DNA of 64,000 bases from JACKBJ01 sp964549495 (GTDB lineage Bacteria > Chloroflexota > Anaerolineae > Epilineales > Epilineaceae). The position numbers and the translations under genes are program-made. Numbering within the stretch: position 1 is the stretch's first letter; each line of letters starts with the position of its first letter. The stretch spans positions 1-64,000 of the forward strand of contig CAZJWJ010000009.1 in NCBI GenBank assembly GCA_964549495.1. Reading direction: 5' to 3'. The notes beneath the pieces are model-generated. The model saw only the letters and a program-made list of their open reading frames with translations, was not told the origin of the DNA and made no database searches. Shown piece after piece: positions 59,570 to 64,000 of the stretch.

Positions 59570-60967
59570 TCATCGGTGCACCAGCCGCGGCAGGTAGACC
59601 ATCCAGTCGTCGACGGGACTCCCATCGGTGGGCGTGGCGGTCACAGGCTCCGCGCTCGGGCTCGGTTCCGAGGGGTTGGCCGTCGGGCTGGGATCATCAC
59701 CGGGCGTCGAGCTGACCGTCGGGGTGGCGGTCGCGTCCGCGGGTGTCGAGGTCGCGGCGCCGGTGGGTTCAGCGCTCGGTTCGGCCGTCGGCACCGGCGC
59801 GCCCGGATTCTCGTACCAGCACAGCCGCCCGCTGTTGCTGTTCTCCGTGAACTCCGAGGTGATGAAGTCGATCGCTCCATCCGCATTGACATCCGCGGCA
59901 TCGATGGATCTCCACTTGTGATTGTTGTTGGCGCTCGAGCTCAAGGCGGTCGGATCGCGCTCGAAGTCCGTCCCGGCACCGGTGTTGAGCCAGGCGAAGA
60001 CACGGTAGGGCTGGCTGCCGATCTGACTGGTGACCAAGATGTCCAAGTCACCGTCACCGTCGAGATCGGCCATCGTCAGGTCGCGCACGTCGTCCTCGTC
60101 GCCTTCCCCGATCTTCTCGAAGACGCGTTCGTCGCCATCCATGCGCTGCAGCCACCAGGCGATCTTGTCACCGGTCTTGTCGGTGGCGGTGGCCAGATCC
60201 ACCAGCCCGTCGTCGTTCAAGTCCCCGGTGGTCACCGCGATCAGCTGCCGCGCATCGGTCCCTCTCAGGATCGTCTGCGCCGGACCCAGGTCGACCTGGC
60301 CCACGGATCCGCGGCTCGGATACCAGGTCAGATCGCGACCCTCTCGAACCAAGAGCAGGTCGGCGTGCCGATCGAGATCGGCGTCCAAGTTCGCCACCTC
60401 GAGATAGGCGTCGGCATCGCCGTCTACCACGTCGAAGGAATGCACTCGGCCCGCGCTTCGCCGCTGCGGAAAGCCAGCCCCACCGTCCTCGTTGAGCCAG
60501 GCGCTGACCTGACCGTTTGGATCGACGGTCACGAGGTCTTGGTTGCCATCGGCATCCAGATCGCCGACACCGAGCAGCAATCCCAGGTCGCGTGGCGCGC
60601 CTCGCGGAGAGGGTTGCGCGTCGAAGTCGAAGCCGGCCGGCTCCCCGGGCGCCGGCGCCTCCTGGCGCCACCAGGTCAGCTGTAGTTCGATGGGATTGCC
60701 CGTCCCCCGATCGTAGACGGTGTCCAGCCCGACGAAATCGACCCGGCCATCACCGTCCAGGTCCGCGCCGCGCACGAAGTTGACGCCCGGTGACGGAATC
60801 ACATCTTGGCGGGTGAAGGTGGGCAGTGCGCTCTGCTCCGCGGCCGTCGGCAGGGTCCGCCTCCCAACCACCTGGAGGGCCAGGATGGAGATGGCGAGGG
60901 CGAGCGCGATGCCGAGGAGGGTCATCGGGCCTGGACGAAGGATGATCGAGGCGGGTCGGAACGGCAT
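59570..60967 (-). CDS. Secreted FG-GAP/VCBS repeat protein with terminal tag
   Basis: This 465-residue protein has an N-terminal signal or anchor (PMTLLGIALALAISILALQVV), then several calcium-loop repeats (GADLDGDGRVDFVG; GVGDLDADGNQDLVTV; TGDLNDDGLVDLAT; MADLDGDGDLDILV; AADVNADGAIDFIT), forming an FG-GAP propeller of the integrin/VCBS type. A Thr/Pro/Ser/Ala linker ends in WMVYLPRLVHR, one of the clearest terminal tags here. ATG 60967 has AGGAG upstream. It lies 69 bases upstream of the STAND cassette on the same strand and 23 bases after the Kelch/LVIVD gene, so all may be co-transcribed. Confidence 0.82.
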   Translation of the reverse strand: MPFRPASIILRPGPMTLLGIALALAISILALQVVGRRTLPTAAEQSALPTFTRQDVIPSPGVNFVRGADLDGDGRVDFVGLDTVYDRGTGNPIELQLTWWRQEAPAPGEPAGFDFDAQPSPRGAPRDLGLLLGVGDLDADGNQDLVTVDPNGQVSAWLNEDGGAGFPQRRSAGRVHSFDVVDGDADAYLEVANLDADLDRHADLLLVREGRDLTWYPSRGSVGQVDLGPAQTILRGTDARQLIAVTTGDLNDDGLVDLATATDKTGDKIAWWLQRMDGDERVFEKIGEGDEDDVRDLTMADLDGDGDLDILVTSQIGSQPYRVFAWLNTGAGTDFERDPTALSSSANNNHKWRSIDAADVNADGAIDFITSEFTENSNSGRLCWYENPGAPVPTAEPSAEPTGAATSTPADATATPTVSSTPGDDPSPTANPSEPSPSAEPVTATPTDGSPVDDWMVYLPRLVHR

Positions 60968-60990
60968 CCTGGAAACTCCTCTCGAGGGCT

Positions 60991-63900
60991 TCACGGTAGG
61001 TCGAAACGAAGGCTGTAGAGGCCCCCGTCGCCGGCCATCAGCAGGGTCTGGCCGGCGAAGTCCAGACCGAAGAAACGGCCGCCCAGCCGGAAGCGGGCCA
61101 GCGAGCTGGCGGCGGCAGGATCCTGGATATCGAAGATCTCGAGGCCGACGAAGCTGCCGAGGTAGGCTCTGGCCTCGCCGAGGGCGAGGCCGTAGGCACC
61201 GCTGCGGGTCCCGTAGCTGGCCAGCAGCTCCGGCGCGGCGGGATCCGCGACATCGTAGACCACCAGGTCCGCTGCGCTGTCGGTCAGCCACAAGCGGTCG
61301 CCATCGAGCCGCATCGAGTCGACGCCGGCCGCCAGGTCGAGCTCGGTCAGCAAGCTGGGCGCGCTGGGATCGCCGGCGTCGACGATCCACAGGTCCTGAT
61401 CCGCACGCAGGTAGACGATGTCATCGTCGGCGAGGATGCGGGTGGTCGATCCCGGCGTCTCCAGGCTGCCCAGGATTTGGGGCTGCCGGGGGTCGGAGAC
61501 GTCGATGCTGACCAGCTTGCCCAGGTTGGCCGCGTGCAGGACCCTGCCCTCCAAGGCCAGATCGTAGACGTTGTCCTCGGTCGACAGCTCCGAGAGCAGG
61601 CTCGGCGCCGCCGGATCCGAGACATCGTAGATGGCGATGCCCCGGAAGCCCTGGGCCAGGTAGAGCCGGTTCCCGTCGACCAACGTCGCCTCGGCCTCCG
61701 TCTCGGCGATCGTGGCCAGCAGCGTCGGCGCGTTCGGATCGGAGATGTCGATGGCGCGGACGTCCTTGTTGTTCTGGACCGTCCAGGCAACATCTCCGGC
61801 GATGCTCAGATGTGTCATGCGACCGGGGACCGGATGCTCGTCGACGGCGGCCGGCGCCGCCGGGTCGGAGACATCGGCCACCTGCAGGCCCCCGCCGGCA
61901 TCGGCCAGGTAGGCCCGGTCGTCCAGGAGGCGAAGATCGAAGGCATCGCCGGCCGTCGTGGGCAGGTTGGACCGGAGCTGCGGCGAGTCGGGATCCTGGA
62001 TGTCGACGATGGCCAGCCCGCCGAAGTCGGCCGCCAGGTAGAGCCGCTCGCCCGAGCGAGCGATGCCCCTCGGCCAGCCGTTCACCTCCAAGGTGGCAGA
62101 CAGGGACAGCGCGGCCGGATCGCTGACGTCGGCCGAAAGCAGCCCGCCGCGCTCGCCGGCGATCCACATGCGGTCGCCATCGATCAGCAGATCCTCCGCA
62201 TCGTCCCCCAGCTCCAGTCGGCCCAGCTCCGCCGGCGCGGTCGGATTCGAGATGTCGAAGGCCACCAGCCCCTCCGTGTGCCCGATGTAGGCCCGGTCGC
62301 CCTCCGCCGCCACCGCCAGCGCCGTCCGGCCGACGCTGGTTTGGGACAGCGAGGCCGGCCGGTCCGGATCGGAGAGGTCGAAGAGCTGGAGGCTGGTGCC
62401 GGATGCCGCCACCAGCAGGTCGCCAATGCGCTGCATGTCCTGGACATCACCGACCTCGAAGATCGACTGGGACGAGAGGACCTCGATGTCGTCGGGCCGC
62501 GTCACGTCCAGCACGCTCAAGCCCTCGCGGTGCCCGACGTAGAGTCGCTCCCCCTCGGCCAGCAAGGACTGCACGATGCCAGGTAGGACCTCCGAGCGCC
62601 CCACGGGCGCCAGGTTCTCGCGATCCAGGATCTCCACCCGCGGGCCCACGCCCAGGTAGATCCGGTCGCGCGCGCCGGCCGTCCCCGATGGGTCGTCGCC
62701 CAGCTCCAGGGTCCGCGCCTCACCGCCGTAGTGGCCCAGGACCTGCATCTCGGGCCCCTTGGTGGGGGTCGGGCTGGGCGCGATGGTCGGGCTGGTGGTG
62801 GGCGTGAGCTCGAGCGTCGCCGTCGGCGTCGCCTCGAGCGTGGCCGTCGGCGTGGCCGCATCGGTGGCGGTCGGCTCGAGCGTCGGCCGGATCACGAAGC
62901 CGCGCTGGACCAGCGGCAGGTAGATCGGCAGCGGCGGAAGATCGACGCGCGTGGCGGTGGCCGTCGCGGTCGCCTCCAGGGTGCGCGTCGGGCTGGGCGT
63001 CTCGGCCGGCTCGGTGGCGGTGGCCGTCGATTCCGGCGGCGTCGGCGTGGCATCGGGCGGCGTGGCGCTGGGCGTCGCGGTCTCGTCGGGCGGCGTCGGG
63101 CTCGCGTCGGTGGTGGCCGTGACCGTCGGGGTCGCGGTCGACGTCGCGGTCAGGCTCGGCGTGGCCGCGGTCGTCGGGCTGCTGGTGGCCGTCGGCGGGC
63201 GCTCGAAGACCAGGGCCCGCAGGTCGGCGAAGGTGCGGTTGTTGTCTGGCGTGCCGCCCTGGAACCAGGCCGTGGCGCGCTCCGGATCCCAGGCGGCCGC
63301 GTGGCCGAAGCGCTGCAACGGGCCGTTGGCGACCAGGCTGGTTTCGCTCCAGCGCGCTTCGGCTTGGCTCAGATCGAGCGCCGAGAGCCGGTTCGAGAAG
63401 GCGTTGCCGGAAAGCCGGCCGCCGTGGATCCACCACAGGCCGCGCTCGACGTCGACGAAGTGCGCCACGAAGCCCCGGCTCAGGCCCGCGTTGGCGGTCG
63501 ACAGGCGCGTCCAGCGCTCGGCGCCGTCCAGGCCGGCCGACAGGTCGAGGACGTCGATGTTGCGCGTGGTCGAGTCGTCGTCGATGAAGCCGCCGTAGGA
63601 CAGCAAGCGCTCGCGCTCGCCGTCGAAGATCAAGGCCTGCGCGGCGCGCGGCTGGAAGCCCACGTCGCTCAGGCGCTCCCAGCGCACCGGCGTCTCGCCC
63701 AGCATCAAGGCGTAGTTCGCACTCCGAAAGCCGCCCAAAGCGTCGACGCCGCCCGAGACGACCATCGCATCCAGCCCGGGCACGTAGACGGCCGCGTGCG
63801 CGAAGCGGTCGCCGAGGATCCCGGCCACGCTCTCCCGCGTCCAGCTCGGATCGTCCGGATCGGAGAGCTCGAGGAACCAGACGCTGCTGCCGTCCATCAG

Positions 63901-64000
63901 CCGATCGCTGCCCATCGGGGCATTCTCGAGCTGGCCGCCGTAGACGATCATGCGTCGGCGCTCGGGATCGAAGACCGCCGTGTGAAAGATGACCGGCGGG
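60991..64000 (-). CDS. Kelch and LVIVD propeller protein, 5' end missing
   Basis: The gene is open to the window edge: FHTAVFDPERRRMIVYGG in the last bases shows a Kelch repeat already in progress, so the true start is beyond 64000. Kelch repeats (WTRLSTANAGLSRGF; LSYGGFIDDDSTTRN) are followed by a Thr/Ala/Pro-rich linker, an internal PLPIYLPLVQRGF tag (about 62910-62945), a second linker, and then a series of LVIVD repeats (FDISNPTAPAELGRL; DISDPNAPTLLATI; DVADPAAPELLASYG) to the end LYSLRFDLP. It is extracellular by analogy. That the tag lies in the middle, not at the end, is unusual. The two halves might be separated by cleavage. Confidence 0.8.
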   Translation of the reverse strand, partial: PPVIFHTAVFDPERRRMIVYGGQLENAPMGSDRLMDGSSVWFLELSDPDDPSWTRESVAGILGDRFAHAAVYVPGLDAMVVSGGVDALGGFRSANYALMLGETPVRWERLSDVGFQPRAAQALIFDGERERLLSYGGFIDDDSTTRNIDVLDLSAGLDGAERWTRLSTANAGLSRGFVAHFVDVERGLWWIHGGRLSGNAFSNRLSALDLSQAEARWSETSLVANGPLQRFGHAAAWDPERATAWFQGGTPDNNRTFADLRALVFERPPTATSSPTTAATPSLTATSTATPTVTATTDASPTPPDETATPSATPPDATPTPPESTATATEPAETPSPTRTLEATATATATRVDLPPLPIYLPLVQRGFVIRPTLEPTATDAATPTATLEATPTATLELTPTTSPTIAPSPTPTKGPEMQVLGHYGGEARTLELGDDPSGTAGARDRIYLGVGPRVEILDRENLAPVGRSEVLPGIVQSLLAEGERLYVGHREGLSVLDVTRPDDIEVLSSQSIFEVGDVQDMQRIGDLLVAASGTSLQLFDLSDPDRPASLSQTSVGRTALAVAAEGDRAYIGHTEGLVAFDISNPTAPAELGRLELGDDAEDLLIDGDRMWIAGERGGLLSADVSDPAALSLSATLEVNGWPRGIARSGERLYLAADFGGLAIVDIQDPDSPQLRSNLPTTAGDAFDLRLLDDRAYLADAGGGLQVADVSDPAAPAAVDEHPVPGRMTHLSIAGDVAWTVQNNKDVRAIDISDPNAPTLLATIAETEAEATLVDGNRLYLAQGFRGIAIYDVSDPAAPSLLSELSTEDNVYDLALEGRVLHAANLGKLVSIDVSDPRQPQILGSLETPGSTTRILADDDIVYLRADQDLWIVDAGDPSAPSLLTELDLAAGVDSMRLDGDRLWLTDSAADLVVYDVADPAAPELLASYGTRSGAYGLALGEARAYLGSFVGLEIFDIQDPAAASSLARFRLGGRFFGLDFAGQTLLMAGDGGLYSLRFDLP

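Noticed and set aside
56495..60685. Plus-strand open frame of about 1400 codons
   Set aside because: Antisense to the STAND and FG-GAP genes, whose motifs are clear; no domain is visible in it.
62740..63190. Short repeated units that resemble an array
   Set aside because: These are Thr/Ala/Pro codon repeats of a protein linker, not equal repeats with unique spacers, so not CRISPR.

Overview
The window is high-GC bacterial DNA. A cluster of traits points to Chloroflexota, probably an Anaerolineae-like lineage: archaeal-type PurP enzymes in a bacterial purine cluster, many secreted beta-propeller, FG-GAP and lamin-tail proteins with Thr/Pro/Ser/Ala-rich linkers, several proteins that end in a short hydrophobic-Pro-Arg tag, and very little contractile, phage or IS content. 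This placement is inferred from gene content; no rRNA or tRNA was seen. || Layout. 0.2-7.0 kb: purine genes on the minus strand (purP, a PurP paralogue, purD and a PurN-like formyltransferase), with a small membrane protein, a Ca/cation antiporter and a frameshifted YCF48-like gene. 7.2-8.9 kb: a small conserved protein, a Phd/PIN toxin-antitoxin pair and the remnant of a von Willebrand A gene. 8.9-12.6 kb: an unusual minus-strand operon in which mazE, mazF, a lipase-like hydrolase and a WD40-type lipoprotein all overlap by a few bases, driven by a consensus promoter under a palindrome. 12.7-23.6 kb: envelope and housekeeping genes (UbiB-type kinase, double GNAT acetyltransferase, lytic transglycosylase next to an SOS-like box, gamma-glutamyltransferase, MscS channel with a cNMP domain, and a sulfotransferase/GT4/deacetylase-like operon). 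23.7-26.8 kb: a class III cyclase-AAA-TPR regulator whose last ~250 codons have much lower GC. 26.8-32.8 kb: a 1567-residue secreted lamin-tail/beta-helix protein and a small FG-GAP-like lipoprotein. 32.8-39.4 kb: an Fbp-type iron ABC importer divergent from a DtxR-family repressor coupled to photolyase. 39.5-43.3 kb: a cNMP-binding/duplicated PH membrane protein and uvrC. 43.3-46.1 kb: an island of small toxin-antitoxin genes (orphan DUF433, RHH/PIN, orphan AbrB-type). 46.1-64 kb: secreted propeller proteins, then a three-gene cassette (51.1-59.5 kb), then an FG-GAP protein and a Kelch/LVIVD protein cut by the window end. || How the genes work together. Purine synthesis appears to use formate-dependent PurP for AICAR formylation and a folate-dependent PurN-like enzyme for GAR. 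Iron uptake is probably repressed by the adjacent DtxR protein. Two proteins with cyclase domains and two membrane proteins with cyclic-nucleotide-binding domains suggest a local nucleotide-signalling theme, although one cyclase looks degenerate. The least explained and most interesting locus is 51.1-59.5 kb: a cyclase-like/NACHT-like STAND ATPase/sulfatase-modifying-factor fusion overlaps, by four bases, a 973-residue protein with a central membrane hairpin, followed by a 704-residue protein of unknown family. It has the architecture of a sensor-effector conflict system, but this is inference. A second theme is the recurrent terminal tag of the type [I/V]-Y-[L/M/I]-P-x-[L/V]-x-x-R after low-complexity linkers, seen seven times and possibly an uncharacterised surface-sorting signal. 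A third is a set of genes whose -10-like box sits only 6-9 bases before the start codon, suggesting leaderless transcripts.
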